Shown here: positions 10,090 through 19,011 of the stretch, in pieces | Layout of the letters: every line of letters begins with the position of its first letter | Numbering within the stretch: position 1 is the stretch's first letter | Source: Ruania alba | GTDB taxonomy: Bacteria; Actinomycetota; Actinomycetes; Actinomycetales; Beutenbergiaceae | Length of the DNA stretch: 64,000 nucleotides | Assembly (NCBI RefSeq): GCF_900105765.1 | Contig: NZ_FNTX01000001.1 | Span: 992,001-1,056,000 of the forward strand | Reading direction: 5' to 3' | Notes under the pieces: model-generated | Told to the model about the DNA's origin: nothing | Database searches by the model: none | Seen by the model: only the letters and a program-made list of their open reading frames with translations | Made by a program: the position numbers and the translations under genes

Positions 10090-11444
10090 GAGTGCACTTC
10101 GTGGCCATCGGTGGCGCCGGGATGTCGGTGATCGCCGAGCTGATGCTGGCCGACGGCGTCACTGTCTCCGGTTCCGACCGGCAGGACTCCGCCGTGCTGC
10201 AACGCCTGCAGCGGCGTGGAGCCACGGTGCACGTGGGGCACGACGCCGCCCACGTGGCCGGTGCGGACCTGGTGGTGGTCTCCTCAGCGATCAGCGGAGA
10301 CAACCCCGAGGTCACCGCGGCCCGCGCTGCCGGTATCGATGTGGTGCACCGGTCGGTGGCGCTGACCCGCGCCGCCGAGGGCAAGGACTTCGTGGCGGTG
10401 GCCGGAGCACACGGGAAGACCACCACCTCGGCAATGCTCGCCGTCGCGCTGCGCGAGGCCGGGCAGGACCCCGCGTTCGCGATCGGTGGTGCCGTGCTCG
10501 CGCTCGGCAGCGGTGCCCATGCAGGCACCGGTGAGGTGTTCGTGGCCGAGGCGGACGAGTCGGACGGGTCCTTCCTGAACTACTCGCCCCGGGTGGCCGT
10601 GGTGACGAACATCGAACCGGACCACCTGGATCACTACGGCACGGCTGACGCCTTCGAGGCAGCCTTCGAGGAGTTCGCCGACCGGGTGGTCCCGGGCGGG
10701 GTGGTGATCACCTGCGCCGACGATCCCGGCGCACGACGCTTCGCCGACCGGGCCCGGGCACGGGGCGTGCGAGTACGTACCTATGGCACCAGCAGCGCTG
10801 CGGATGTGCGCCTCACCGACGTGCACCTCACCCCTGGTGCGGCCACGGCACGCCTGCTCGCCGCCGAGGGGGAGCTCGCTCTGGAGCTCGCTGTACCGGG
10901 GGAGCACAACCTGCTCAATGCCACGGCGGCATGGTGCGCCGGCGTCGAGCTCGGTGTGGATCCGGCGGTGATGAGTCAGTCCCTTGCCGCGTTCACCGGG
11001 ACGGCACGGCGGTTCGAGCTGCGCGGCGCGGCGGGGGGTGTGCGGGTGGTCGACGACTACGCCCACAACCCGACCAAGGTGGCCGCTGCCGTGCGGACCG
11101 GTCGCGGCGCGGTGGGTGCCGGCCGCTTGATCGTGCTGTTCCAACCGCATCTGTTCTCCCGCACCGAGACGTTTGCTGCCGAGTTCGCCGACGCGCTGGC
11201 CGGAGCGGACGAGGTGATCCTCACCGCGATCTACCCGGCGCGGGAGGAGCCCCGCCCCGGGGTGACCTCGGCGCTGATCTGCGACCTGCTGCCCGGGTCG
11301 CGCTACCTGGAGGATCACCGGGAAGCGGCCCACGCAGCAGCAGCGCTCGCCACCGAGGGCGACCTGGTGATGACGATCGGTGCCGGGGACGTGACCGTCC
11401 TCGGCGAGGTGATCCTGGACCGTCTCCGGGAGCGTGAGAGCTGA
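10086..11444 (+). CDS. murC: UDP-MurNAc:L-Ala ligase MurC
   Basis: First amino-acid-adding ligase of the pathway; attaches L-Ala to UDP-MurNAc. Visible features are the N-terminal HFVAIGGAGMS nucleotide-binding fold, the ATP loop VAGAHGKTTTSAM, the EADESDGSFL motif, NIEPDHLDHYG and the C-terminal DDYAHNPTKV motif. The 452-residue length is normal. murB and ddl, found beside murC in many other bacteria, are not in this cluster, as is usual in Micrococcales. The stop shares one base with the ftsQ start (TGATG). Confidence 0.96.
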   Translation: MRVHFVAIGGAGMSVIAELMLADGVTVSGSDRQDSAVLQRLQRRGATVHVGHDAAHVAGADLVVVSSAISGDNPEVTAARAAGIDVVHRSVALTRAAEGKDFVAVAGAHGKTTTSAMLAVALREAGQDPAFAIGGAVLALGSGAHAGTGEVFVAEADESDGSFLNYSPRVAVVTNIEPDHLDHYGTADAFEAAFEEFADRVVPGGVVITCADDPGARRFADRARARGVRVRTYGTSSAADVRLTDVHLTPGAATARLLAAEGELALELAVPGEHNLLNATAAWCAGVELGVDPAVMSQSLAAFTGTARRFELRGAAGGVRVVDDYAHNPTKVAAAVRTGRGAVGAGRLIVLFQPHLFSRTETFAAEFADALAGADEVILTAIYPAREEPRPGVTSALICDLLPGSRYLEDHREAAHAAAALATEGDLVMTIGAGDVTVLGEVILDRLRERES

Positions 11445-12433
11445 TGCGGGCACCTGCTCAGCCGCGTGGGCGCGGGGCGCGCCCCTCGGACTCCGCAGCG
11501 TCCGGGCAAGCGACGGCGGCTCCACGCAGCACGACGGCCGTGGCCGGGCGACCGGCCTCCGCCCGCCCGCCCGCCAAGGAAGCGCGTGCCACGCAGAAGG
11601 AGCAGGGACGAGCAGCCCGCCGGGCCGACCGCGAGCAGCGGCGGGCGGAGCGGCAACAGCGGCGCGAGGTGGCGGCAGCGGAGAAGGACGCGCAACGGGG
11701 CCGTGGTGCCCAGCTCAGCGAGCGGATCGCGGAGCGACGCGCGGCCGTACGTCGGCTGCGGTGGCGCGCGATCGGCGCCACGATCGCGGCGATCGGCGTG
11801 CTCGCCGGCCTGGGGTGGGTGGCGTTCGCCTCGCCGGTCCTCACCGTGCATGCCGACGACGTGGACGTGTCCGGCACCTCGGACTACGTGCGGGAGGAAC
11901 GCGTCCAGGAGATCGCCGCCATGGCGCACGACGTCCCGCTCGCTCGCGTGGACACGGCCGCGCTCGCCGAGGAGATCCGCGCCCTGGCCGCCGTCCGGGA
12001 CGTCCAGGTTCGGCGAGCATGGCCGAACGGGCTGGCGGTGGTCCTGGAACCTCGGGTCCCGGTGGCCACCGTGTCCGACGGCGACCGGTACGCACTGCTG
12101 GACGCCGAGGCCGTGGTGATGGCCAGGCGAGACGATCCGGTGGAGGGGGTTCCCGAGGTCACCGTGCCGTTGCAGGATCCGGCCACGGCAGAATCGCTGA
12201 CGGCGGTGCTCACCGTGCTGGCGGCACTGCCGGAGGATCTCCGTGCCGACGTGGCCAGCGCGGGCGCCGAGACGCCCTACCAGGTACGTCTGGAGCTCGC
12301 CGGTGGCGCTGAGGTGGTGTGGGGGAGTGCCGAGGAGAACGCGCTCAAGGTCGAGGTGCTACAGACACTCCGACAGGTGGAGGCGTCCGGGTACGACGTC
12401 TCCGCGCCGCGCTCTCCCATCACCACGGAGTGA
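11444..12433 (+). CDS. ftsQ: Division protein FtsQ (POTRA domain)
   Basis: Bitopic divisome protein that links early and late division proteins. The 329-residue sequence has a long, Arg/Ala/Gln-rich cytoplasmic region (about 1-105), one transmembrane helix (about 107-126), then a POTRA domain starting near VDVSGTSDYVREERV and the beta-rich FtsQ domain with VQVRRAWPNGLAVVLEPRVP. The large charged N-terminal tail is typical of actinobacteria. One-base overlap with murC implies coupled translation. A 220-base gap then separates it from ftsZ. Confidence 0.92.
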   Translation: MRAPAQPRGRGARPSDSAASGQATAAPRSTTAVAGRPASARPPAKEARATQKEQGRAARRADREQRRAERQQRREVAAAEKDAQRGRGAQLSERIAERRAAVRRLRWRAIGATIAAIGVLAGLGWVAFASPVLTVHADDVDVSGTSDYVREERVQEIAAMAHDVPLARVDTAALAEEIRALAAVRDVQVRRAWPNGLAVVLEPRVPVATVSDGDRYALLDAEAVVMARRDDPVEGVPEVTVPLQDPATAESLTAVLTVLAALPEDLRADVASAGAETPYQVRLELAGGAEVVWGSAEENALKVEVLQTLRQVEASGYDVSAPRSPITTE

Positions 12434-12543
12434 ACCGCATCGGCGCATCATCAGGTGGCCGATCCGGCGGAACGCACAGCTGAGACGACGCGCCGACGAC
12501 ACACCCCTCGATGTCGTTGCTCAATAGGGGTGGGGCACCTAGC

Positions 12544-12653
12544 GTCAGTGGTGAGAGAAAAATGACATAACTCTTACCCTCAGGTTGAGGGTGAGGGTTG
12601 AGGGTCCGACTTGAGGGTCACCCGAGCACGAGCACCGGACGAGAGGGATCGAC
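12544..12653 (+). promoter_or_regulatory. ftsZ leader with TTGAGGGT triple repeat and hairpin
   Basis: The ftsQ-ftsZ gap has a locally AT-richer stretch (12556-12575) with a -10-like TACCCT at 12575-12580. Next, ACCCTCA (12576-12582) and TGAGGGT (12586-12592) form a 7-bp stem with a 3-base loop. TTGAGGGT occurs three times, at 12585-12592, 12598-12605 and 12611-12618, with an exact 13-bp period. A Shine-Dalgarno GAGAGGGA at 12641-12648 precedes the ftsZ GTG. ftsZ therefore probably has its own promoter and a structured 5' leader. Confidence 0.6.
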
Positions 12654-13913
12654 GTGGCGGCACCGCAGAACTACCTGGCGGTCATCAAGGTGGTCGGGAT
12701 CGGCGGTGGTGGCGTCAACGCCGTCAACCGCATGATCGAGGTCGGATTGAAGGGCGTGGAGTTCATCGCCGTCAATACCGATGCTCAGGCCCTGTTGATG
12801 AGCGACGCCGACGTCAAACTCGACGTCGGCCGAGAGTTGACTCGGGGGCTTGGCGCCGGCGCCGACCCTGAGGTCGGCAAGAAGGCGGCGGAGGATCACG
12901 CCGAAGAAATCGAGGAGGTCCTGCGCGGAGCCGACATGGTCTTCGTGACGGCCGGCGAGGGGGGTGGCACCGGGACCGGAGGTGCACCTGTCGTCGCCAA
13001 GATCGCGCGGTCCCTGGGTGCCCTGACGATCGGTGTGGTGACCCGTCCGTTCACCTTCGAGGGGCGCCGGCGCGGTGTGCAGGCAGACGCCGGCATCGAG
13101 TCGTTGCGCGAAGAGGTGGACACCCTCATCACGATCCCGAACGACCGCCTGCTCTCCATCAGTGACCGGAACGTCTCGGTGCTGGACGCGTTCAAGTCCG
13201 CCGACCAGGTGCTCCTCTCCGGTGTCCAGGGCATCACCGACCTGATCACCACCCCGGGCCTGATCAACCTCGACTTCGCCGACGTCAAGTCGGTGATGCA
13301 GGGCGCCGGGAGTGCCTTGATGGGGATCGGCTCGGCCCGAGGCGAGGACCGCGCGGTGCAGGCCTCCGAGCTGGCGATCTCCTCGCCGTTGCTGGAAGCG
13401 AGCATCGATGGTGCGCACGGTGTGCTGCTGTCCATCCAGGGCGGCAGCGATCTGGGTCTGTTCGAGATCCACGAAGCAGCCCGTCTGGTGCAGGAGGCCG
13501 CCCACCCGGAGGCCAACATCATCTTCGGTGCGGTCATCGACGACGCCCTCGGTGACGAGGTCCGGGTCACCGTGATCGCAGCCGGGTTCGACTCGGGAAC
13601 GAACGTGACGCCGTCCAGCACGCAGGGGACACGGCAGGCCGCCACGTCCCAGCAGCCCCCGTCAGCAGCGGTGCGCACGGCGCAGCCCCCCGCCCAGGCC
13701 GAGCAGCCGCCCGCAGCGCCCGAACCGGCACCGCGGACCAGTGGGTCCGAGAATGGCGACCCGGCTCCGGCGCCGGCTCCCGAACCTGCGCCGGTGGCCG
13801 GTCAGAGTGGGCAGCCACCTGCGGCGAACCCGCTCGAGGTGCCCCGGGTGTTCGACGAGGAGCCGCGCAATCGACGCGAGGACGACCTGGACGTGCCCGA
13901 CTTCCTCAAGTGA
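12654..13913 (+). CDS. ftsZ: Cell-division GTPase FtsZ
   Basis: Tubulin-like GTPase that polymerises into the Z ring. The N-terminal GTP-binding domain has [15 protein letters not shown] and the tubulin signature GGGTGTG (about residues 103-109); the T7 loop [10 protein letters not shown] supplies the hydrolysis Asp of the neighbouring subunit. A Pro/Ala/Gln-rich linker (about 320-405) leads to the conserved C-terminal peptide [10 protein letters not shown], the docking site for SepF in actinobacteria lacking FtsA. GTG start with a good Shine-Dalgarno 5 bases upstream. Length is typical (419 aa). Confidence 0.98.
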   Translation: MAAPQNYLAVIKVVGIGGGGVNAVNRMIEVGLKGVEFIAVNTDAQALLMSDADVKLDVGRELTRGLGAGADPEVGKKAAEDHAEEIEEVLRGADMVFVTAGEGGGTGTGGAPVVAKIARSLGALTIGVVTRPFTFEGRRRGVQADAGIESLREEVDTLITIPNDRLLSISDRNVSVLDAFKSADQVLLSGVQGITDLITTPGLINLDFADVKSVMQGAGSALMGIGSARGEDRAVQASELAISSPLLEASIDGAHGVLLSIQGGSDLGLFEIHEAARLVQEAAHPEANIIFGAVIDDALGDEVRVTVIAAGFDSGTNVTPSSTQGTRQAATSQQPPSAAVRTAQPPAQAEQPPAAPEPAPRTSGSENGDPAPAPAPEPAPVAGQSGQPPAANPLEVPRVFDEEPRNRREDDLDVPDFLK

Positions 13914-13914
13914 G

Positions 13915-14634
13915 GTGCTCCAGGCTGAGCTGGGGCCGGGTGCTCGCGGGCTGTTCACCACTCGCGCCGGTGGACGGAGCGAGGCGCCGTACCGCGGGCT
14001 GAACCTGGGAGCCGGTGTCGGTGACCGTCTCGACGATGTCGCACGCAATCGTGACGAGGTGGCCGCCGAGGTCGGCGCTCCTGTGGTGTACCTGCGGCAG
14101 GTGCACTTGGCCGACGTGATCGTGCGGTCCGAGCGTGCCGCTGCAGCCATCGCACTCGGGGAAGAACCGACGGCGGACGGTGTGGTGCTCACGTCTGCCG
14201 ACCTGGCGGCCGCGGTGCTGGTGGCCGACTGTGTGCCGGTGTTGCTGGCGGCGGAGTCGGGGGCGGTGGCGGCGGTGCACGCGGGCCGCCGCGGACTGCT
14301 CGCCGGCATCGTGACGGCGGCGATCGGGGCGATGGCCGCCGTCGGGCACCCGGCGAGGTACGCCGCGATCGGTCCGTCGATCTGCGGTCAGTGCTACGAG
14401 GTACCGGCCGACCTGCGAGCGGAAGCGTCCGAGCGCATGCCGGCGCTTGCCGCGACGACGTCGTGGGGGACGCCTTCGCTGGATCTGCGCGCCGGGGTGC
14501 TCGGCGAGCTGGCCGCAGCCGACGTGCACGAGGTGGACCAGCACGCGGCGTGCACGCGGGAGGACCGACGGTTCTTCTCCTACCGCCGGGACGGCGTGAC
14601 GGGTCGTTGTGCAGGTGTCGTGCGGCTGCGCTGA
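13915..14634 (+). CDS. pgeF: PgeF/YfiH-family copper-oxidase-fold protein
   Basis: Member of the YfiH/laccase-domain family (DUF152), described as peptidoglycan editing factor and as purine nucleoside phosphorylase/deaminase. The metal-site residues expected for the fold are present: His64 (QVHLADV), Cys106 (VADCVPVLL) and His122 (VHAGRRGL), with GPSICGQCYEV near the C-terminus. A frame runs back into ftsZ, but the GTG at 13915, one base after the ftsZ stop, gives 239 residues and the normal N-terminus. This places it in the ftsZ transcript. The exact substrate cannot be told from sequence. Confidence 0.88.
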   Translation: MLQAELGPGARGLFTTRAGGRSEAPYRGLNLGAGVGDRLDDVARNRDEVAAEVGAPVVYLRQVHLADVIVRSERAAAAIALGEEPTADGVVLTSADLAAAVLVADCVPVLLAAESGAVAAVHAGRRGLLAGIVTAAIGAMAAVGHPARYAAIGPSICGQCYEVPADLRAEASERMPALAATTSWGTPSLDLRAGVLGELAAADVHEVDQHAACTREDRRFFSYRRDGVTGRCAGVVRLR

Positions 14635-14750
14635 CTCCGGACGGCTGCGACACGCCGCAAGGGGCTCCCGCTGACGGCGGGATGCCTGGTCTAGCGTCGT
14701 AGACAAGGATCGACCAGCCCCGGTTCGCCGGAACAAGACAAGGAGCAGGC

Positions 14751-15218
14751 ATGGGAGCACTGCGCAAGACGATGCTGTATCTCGGCCTCTCCGAGGCCGA
14801 CCAGGAGCGTGAGGACCAGTACCTCGGTGGCGAGTACGAGGACGGCTACGCCGAGATCGCCCACGACGACTACGACGAGCCCGCCCAGGAGGCTCAAGTG
14901 ACCCCGATCAGCCAAGCCGCATCGCACGCCGGCCACAACCTGCGTCGCATCACCACGGTGCATCCGCGCACCTACACCGATGCCAAGGCGATCGGTGAGG
15001 CCTTCCGTGGTGGCACGCCGGTGATCATGAACCTCACCGACATGTCCGACGCCGAGGCCAAGCGGCTCGTGGATTTCTCAGCCGGTCTGATCTTCGGTCT
15101 GCACGGGAGCATCGAGCGTGTGACGAACAAGGTCTTCCTGCTCTCGCCTGCGACTGTCGAGGTGGCCAGCGAGCGCCAGGAGCCCGAGACGACCACCCGA
15201 TTCTTCAACCAGAGCTGA
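14751..15218 (+). CDS. sepF: Cell-division protein SepF
   Basis: Membrane anchor and bundling partner of FtsZ, replacing FtsA in actinobacteria. The N-terminus MGALRKTMLYLGL is a predicted amphipathic membrane-binding helix. An acidic, Tyr/Asp/Glu-rich linker (about 15-55) leads to the compact SepF domain with the VIMNLTDMSDAEAKRLVDF segment. ATG is preceded by a strong AAGGAG at 14740-14745. A -10-like TAGCGT at 14692-14697 suggests an extra promoter in the 116-base gap before it. The yggS gene often found between pgeF and sepF is absent here. Confidence 0.95.
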   Translation: MGALRKTMLYLGLSEADQEREDQYLGGEYEDGYAEIAHDDYDEPAQEAQVTPISQAASHAGHNLRRITTVHPRTYTDAKAIGEAFRGGTPVIMNLTDMSDAEAKRLVDFSAGLIFGLHGSIERVTNKVFLLSPATVEVASERQEPETTTRFFNQS

Positions 15219-15219
15219 C

Positions 15220-15513
15220 GTGGGCTGGCTCTTCGGGCTTCTCTACCTCGTCGTCCTGCTCTACCTGGTGGCGCTGCTCGTCCGGATGGGCTTCGACTGG
15301 GTGAGTTATTTCGCGAGGGACTGGAAGCCTCGGGGGCTCGCGCTCATCGTGGCGGAGATGGTCTACACCCCCACTGACCCGCCGCTGAAGGCGCTCCGCC
15401 GCCTCATCCCGCCGCTACGCGTCGGGGGCATCGCACTCGATGTCGGGTTCATCATCGTCCTCGTGGGGTGCTGGATCCTGCTGTTCATCTTCGGAGGCCT
15501 CGCCACCGTGTGA
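15220..15513 (+). CDS. YggT-family small membrane protein
   Basis: A 97-residue protein with two or three hydrophobic segments and the YggT-type motif around TDPPLKALRRLIPPLRVGG between them. YggT genes sit next to sepF and divIVA in most actinobacteria and firmicutes and are linked to envelope or division functions, but no biochemical role is established. GTG start lies one base after the sepF stop, so it is cotranscribed. The C-terminus ends inside the last membrane helix. Confidence 0.9.
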   Translation: MGWLFGLLYLVVLLYLVALLVRMGFDWVSYFARDWKPRGLALIVAEMVYTPTDPPLKALRRLIPPLRVGGIALDVGFIIVLVGCWILLFIFGGLATV

Positions 15514-15615
15514 CGCGTAGAGTGACAACATCGGCTACGGTGATCTTCGCCGAACCCTTAACTTCCGAGCCTGCGACAACCGCTGGCCCGACCGACACAG
15601 ACCGAGGTGACGAGA

Positions 15616-16365
15616 ATGGCTCTGCTCACGGCAGACGACGTCCTCAACAAGAAGTTCCAGCCCACCAAGTTCCGTGAGGGGTACGACCAGGACGAGGTGG
15701 ATGACTTCCTCGACGAGGTCGTCAACACCCTGCGGGTCGTCGGGGGCGAGAACGAGGAGCTGAAGGCGAAGCTCGAGGCAGCGGAGCAGCGGATCGCCGA
15801 GCTGTCCGGTGGTGCCGAGGCAGCGCCCGCACCGGCCGAGACACCCGCCGAGCAGACCACCCAGCTCGCCGCGGTCGGTGGTGAGCAGGAGGAGAGTGCT
15901 CCGGCCGAGCCCGAGGAAGCCGCCGAGGCGCCCGCTGAGACCACTGAGGCACCCGCCGAGGCGGCCGCGCCCGCCGAGCAGGCAGCGGAGACCACCACCA
16001 CGGCTGCTGCAGCCTCCGGGACCGAGCCCGAGTCCGCGACCGGAATGCTCCAGCTGGCCCAGCGGCTGCACGACGAGTACGTCAACAACGGAAAGGCGGA
16101 GGCCGACCGGTTGGTCTCCGAGGCGCGTGTCGAGGGCGAGCGGGTCACCCGCGAGGCCGACGAGCAGCGCACCCGCACCCTCAGCCAGCTCGAGGGGGAG
16201 CGCTCGCTGCTGGAGCGCAAGATCGACGAGCTGCGGGTCTTCGAGCGTGACTACCGCACCCGCTTGAAGAGCTACCTCGAGGGTCTGCTCAGCGACGTCG
16301 AGGGCCGCGGGAGCATCGCCTCCCAGTACGCCTCCGGCGAGCAGAGCGACTCGCGCCGCCCGTAA
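15616..16365 (+). CDS. divIVA: Polar growth scaffold DivIVA/Wag31
   Basis: Coiled-coil scaffold that marks cell poles and septum and directs wall synthesis in actinobacteria. The N-terminal DivIVA domain (LTADDVLNKKFQPTKFREGY, then DQDEVDDFLDEV) is typical. Residues about 72-140 are a low-complexity Ala/Glu/Pro/Thr linker, followed by a C-terminal coiled coil rich in Glu/Arg. A GTG at 15607 is in frame, but the ATG at 15616 gives the conserved N-terminus and has GAGG 8 bases upstream, so it is preferred (249 aa). A -10-like TACGGT at 15536-15541 suggests its own promoter. Confidence 0.94.
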   Translation: MALLTADDVLNKKFQPTKFREGYDQDEVDDFLDEVVNTLRVVGGENEELKAKLEAAEQRIAELSGGAEAAPAPAETPAEQTTQLAAVGGEQEESAPAEPEEAAEAPAETTEAPAEAAAPAEQAAETTTTAAAASGTEPESATGMLQLAQRLHDEYVNNGKAEADRLVSEARVEGERVTREADEQRTRTLSQLEGERSLLERKIDELRVFERDYRTRLKSYLEGLLSDVEGRGSIASQYASGEQSDSRRP

Positions 16366-16390
16366 GGCGCGCACACCACCGCAGGCGTTC

Positions 16391-16418
16391 GGCGGGTCCC
16401 CGCATTCGGGGGCCCGCC
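16391..16418 (+). terminator. Hairpin after divIVA
   Basis: GGCGGGTCCCCG (16391-16402) and CGGGGGCCCGCC (16407-16418) pair over 12 bp with a single G-U and a 4-base loop. It lies 25 bases past the divIVA stop, with no U-run after it. This is a likely transcription terminator of the GC-rich actinobacterial kind, closing the dcw/divIVA unit before lspA. Confidence 0.65.
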
Positions 16419-16443
16419 GTCGTCATGACTGAGAGGGCCGCCC

Positions 16444-17094
16444 ATGGCAGGCGCACACGAGAAGCGGGACGGCGCGCAGACCGGTACCGATGACGGCACG
16501 CGTGAGCACCGCCATCGGCGTCTGCTGCGGGTGGTGCTGCTGCTGACCCTCGGTGTGCTGGTGCTGGACCAGGCCACCAAACAGTGGGCCCTGGCCACCA
16601 TCGCCGAGGGTGAGTACCACCCACTCCTCGGGGATCTGCTCGGGGTGAGCCTCGTGTTCAACTCCGGGGCTGCGTTCTCCCTCGCGGAAGGCGCCACCTG
16701 GCTGTTCACGATCGCCGCCGTGGTCGTCGCTGTGGTCATCGTGAAGGTCGCGCGCCGCCTCGGCTCGCTCTCCTGGGCGATCGCACTGGGTGCGCTGCTG
16801 GGCGGCAATCTCGGCAACCTGGGTGACCGGCTGTTCCGAGACCCGGGCTTCGCCGTCGGGCACGTGGTGGACTTCATCAACTACGGCGGCTACTTCGTGG
16901 GCAATGTGGCAGACATCGCCATCGTGCTCTCCGCGGGTGCGATCGCGGTACTCAGCTTCCGCGGCATCGGTCTCAGCGGTGCCCGGTCCGGGGCGTCGGC
17001 CACACCCGCCGACACCGACGATGGTGAGCCCGCCGGGTCCGGCGACGACGAACCGGGCGACGAGCACGTGACGGAGGGCCGATCCGATGGCTGA
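16444..17094 (+). CDS. lspA: Lipoprotein signal peptidase (signal peptidase II)
   Basis: Membrane aspartyl protease that removes signal peptides from diacylglyceryl-modified prolipoproteins. Four transmembrane segments lie within residues about 28-180. Conserved boxes are visible: [33 protein letters not shown], and the catalytic aspartates Asp143 (VVDFIN) and Asp157 (NVADIAI). An acidic, disordered C-terminal tail of about 35 residues follows. GAGAGGG precedes the ATG. Its stop overlaps rluD by 8 bases. A lipoprotein candidate substrate is encoded at 32233-32898. Confidence 0.95.
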   Translation: MAGAHEKRDGAQTGTDDGTREHRHRRLLRVVLLLTLGVLVLDQATKQWALATIAEGEYHPLLGDLLGVSLVFNSGAAFSLAEGATWLFTIAAVVVAVVIVKVARRLGSLSWAIALGALLGGNLGNLGDRLFRDPGFAVGHVVDFINYGGYFVGNVADIAIVLSAGAIAVLSFRGIGLSGARSGASATPADTDDGEPAGSGDDEPGDEHVTEGRSDG

Positions 17095-18013
17095 CGTGCG
17101 TTCCTTGCCGGTCCCGGACGGGCTCGCCGGTGAACGTGTGGACGCCGCACTGGCCCGGATGCTGGGGCTCAGCCGGACCAAGGCCGCTGAGCTGGCTGCC
17201 GACGGGCAGGTACTCCTGGACGGACGCGAACTGGGCAAGTCCGACCGTCTCGTGGCCGGCGGGTGGCTCGAGGTCACCCTGCCCGACCTCACCGCCGCAC
17301 CTCCCGCGCCACCGGAGCCGGTGCCTGGGATGGCGATCCGCCTGGATGACGACGACGTGGTGGTGGTGGACAAGCCCGTCGGGGTGGCCGCGCACCCGAG
17401 CCCGGGATGGACCGGACCGACCGTGATCGGTGGACTGGCCGCCGCGGGTTACCGGATCTCGACCTCCGGCGCTGCCGAGCGTCAGGGCGTGGTGCACCGG
17501 CTCGACGTCGGCACCTCGGGCCTGATGGTGGTGGCCAAGAGCGAGCGTGCCTACACCCGGCTCAAGCGCGCGTTCAAGGAGCGCACCGTGGAGAAGGTGT
17601 ACCACGCTGTCGTGCAGGGCCACCCGGACCCGACGACCGGAACCGTGGACGCCCCGATCGGCCGGCACCCGCAGCACGACTACAAGTGGGCGGTGGTCGC
17701 CGAGGGACGTCCGAGCGTGACGCACTACGAGACCCTCGAGGCGATGCGCAGCGCGACCCTGCTGGAGATCCACCTGGAGACCGGCCGCACACACCAGATC
17801 CGGGTGCACATGGCGGCGCTGAGGCACCCCTGCGCCGGTGACCTCACCTACGGAGCGGACCCGGTCCTGGCTGGTCGTCTCGGGCTGCAGCGCCAGTGGT
17901 TGCACGCCATGCGACTCGGGTTCACTCATCCCGGCACGGACTCGTGGGTCGAGGTGAGCAGCACCTATCCGGCCGACCTGCAGCACGCTCTGGACGGGCT
18001 GCGCGATGGCTGA
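17087..18013 (+). CDS. rluD: RluD/RluA-family 23S rRNA pseudouridine synthase
   Basis: Isomerises uridine to pseudouridine in rRNA. An N-terminal S4 RNA-binding domain (about 13-75, with [20 protein letters not shown]) precedes the catalytic RluA domain containing [16 protein letters not shown] with catalytic Asp140, and [10 protein letters not shown]. The family assignment is firm; which uridines are modified (RluD versus RluC type) cannot be proven here, though the lspA-rluD order is common for RluD. It overlaps lspA by 8 bases and the following GNAT gene by 8 bases, so all three are probably cotranslated. Confidence 0.92.
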   Translation: MADVRSLPVPDGLAGERVDAALARMLGLSRTKAAELAADGQVLLDGRELGKSDRLVAGGWLEVTLPDLTAAPPAPPEPVPGMAIRLDDDDVVVVDKPVGVAAHPSPGWTGPTVIGGLAAAGYRISTSGAAERQGVVHRLDVGTSGLMVVAKSERAYTRLKRAFKERTVEKVYHAVVQGHPDPTTGTVDAPIGRHPQHDYKWAVVAEGRPSVTHYETLEAMRSATLLEIHLETGRTHQIRVHMAALRHPCAGDLTYGADPVLAGRLGLQRQWLHAMRLGFTHPGTDSWVEVSSTYPADLQHALDGLRDG

Positions 18014-18512
18014 GGTGCAGGTGGTGCGTGCCGGGCCGGAGGATCTGGCCCGGGTGCACGCGATCAGGTTCGAGGTGTTCGTCACCGAGCAGGGCGTGGC
18101 CGAGAGCGACGAGTTGGACGACCGGGACGGTGAACCAGGCACGGTGCACCTGCTGGCGGTCAGCACGGGCGACGGCGTCCGCTCGCCTGGGGGCTTCGAG
18201 GCGACCGAGGACCTGGGTACCGCTCGCCTGTTGGACGACGGTGGTGTGGCGCACGTCTCCCGGGTCGCTGTCCGCTCCGCCGCCCGCGGGCTCGGTGTGG
18301 GACGAGCGCTGATGGAGGCGCTCGAACGAGAGGCGCTTGCCGCGCACGCCGCCCGCGCACCCGATGGGGTGGTGCGGGTCGAGCTCTCCGCTCAGGAGAC
18401 GGCGATCGCTTTCTACGCGGCACTCGGGTACGAGGTGGGCAGCGAGCGCTATACCGAAGCCGGTATCTGGCACCGCGACGCGGTGAAGCTGCTGCACGTC
18501 GACGGCAGCTGA
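18006..18512 (+). CDS. GNAT-family N-acetyltransferase (ElaA-like)
   Basis: A 168-residue acetyl-CoA-dependent acyltransferase. The core has the ElaA-type start ([18 protein letters not shown]), a [12 protein letters not shown] strand-loop and the acetyl-CoA pyrophosphate loop [10 protein letters not shown], then [24 protein letters not shown]. The substrate is unknown; tail resemblance to ElaA is a family-level statement only. ATG overlaps the rluD stop by 8 bases. The next gene starts 3 bases after its stop. Confidence 0.85.
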   Translation: MAEVQVVRAGPEDLARVHAIRFEVFVTEQGVAESDELDDRDGEPGTVHLLAVSTGDGVRSPGGFEATEDLGTARLLDDGGVAHVSRVAVRSAARGLGVGRALMEALEREALAAHAARAPDGVVRVELSAQETAIAFYAALGYEVGSERYTEAGIWHRDAVKLLHVDGS

Positions 18513-18515
18513 GGA

Positions 18516-18989
18516 ATGGACCTGTGGGCCCTTGCCGCGGCGCTCGGCTACTGTGCGCTCTCGGCAGTGGTCATGGTGCTGCCCGCTGAGGTCTATCTGC
18601 TCGGCGCTGCCTTGGTCGCCGATGTCCCTCCGGTGTGGCTGGCGGCAGCGGGTGCGACGGGGCAGGTGGCCGGAAAGATGCTCTCCTACCTGGTCGGCCG
18701 CGGTGTTCTGGACGTGGCGCGCTGGCGTGCCAAGCCGAACGCGCGGTGGGCCGATCGGATCCGTACCGTCGAGCAGTGGTGCGCGGCCCACACGTGGGGT
18801 CCGTCCGCCGTCACGCTGGTGAGTGCGTTCGCCGGTCTACCGCCGTATGCGCTGGTCGCCGTGCTGGCGGGGACGCTGCGCATGCGGTGGTGGCTGTTCG
18901 CCGGGCTGTCCCTGATCGGGCGGTTCCTGCGATTCTGGGCCGTGGTCGCTGTACCGGAGCTGCTGCCGGGAACGTTGTTCGGCATCTGA
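18516..18989 (+). CDS. Small VTT/YqaA-like membrane protein
   Basis: A 157-residue protein with about four hydrophobic segments and a charged loop in the middle (RWRAKPNARWADR). The pattern GATGQVAGKMLSYLVGRG followed by VSAFAGLPPYALVAVLAG resembles the VTT (DedA/YqaA) domain, whose members are linked to lipid scrambling or undecaprenyl phosphate recycling. No precise role can be assigned. It directly follows the GNAT gene (GAGG ribosome-binding site over the previous stop) and converges on the aminotransferase gene, leaving only 22 bases between the two stops. Confidence 0.7.
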   Translation: MDLWALAAALGYCALSAVVMVLPAEVYLLGAALVADVPPVWLAAAGATGQVAGKMLSYLVGRGVLDVARWRAKPNARWADRIRTVEQWCAAHTWGPSAVTLVSAFAGLPPYALVAVLAGTLRMRWWLFAGLSLIGRFLRFWAVVAVPELLPGTLFGI

Positions 18990-19011
18990 GGAGCGCAGGT
19001 CCGCACAGCCG

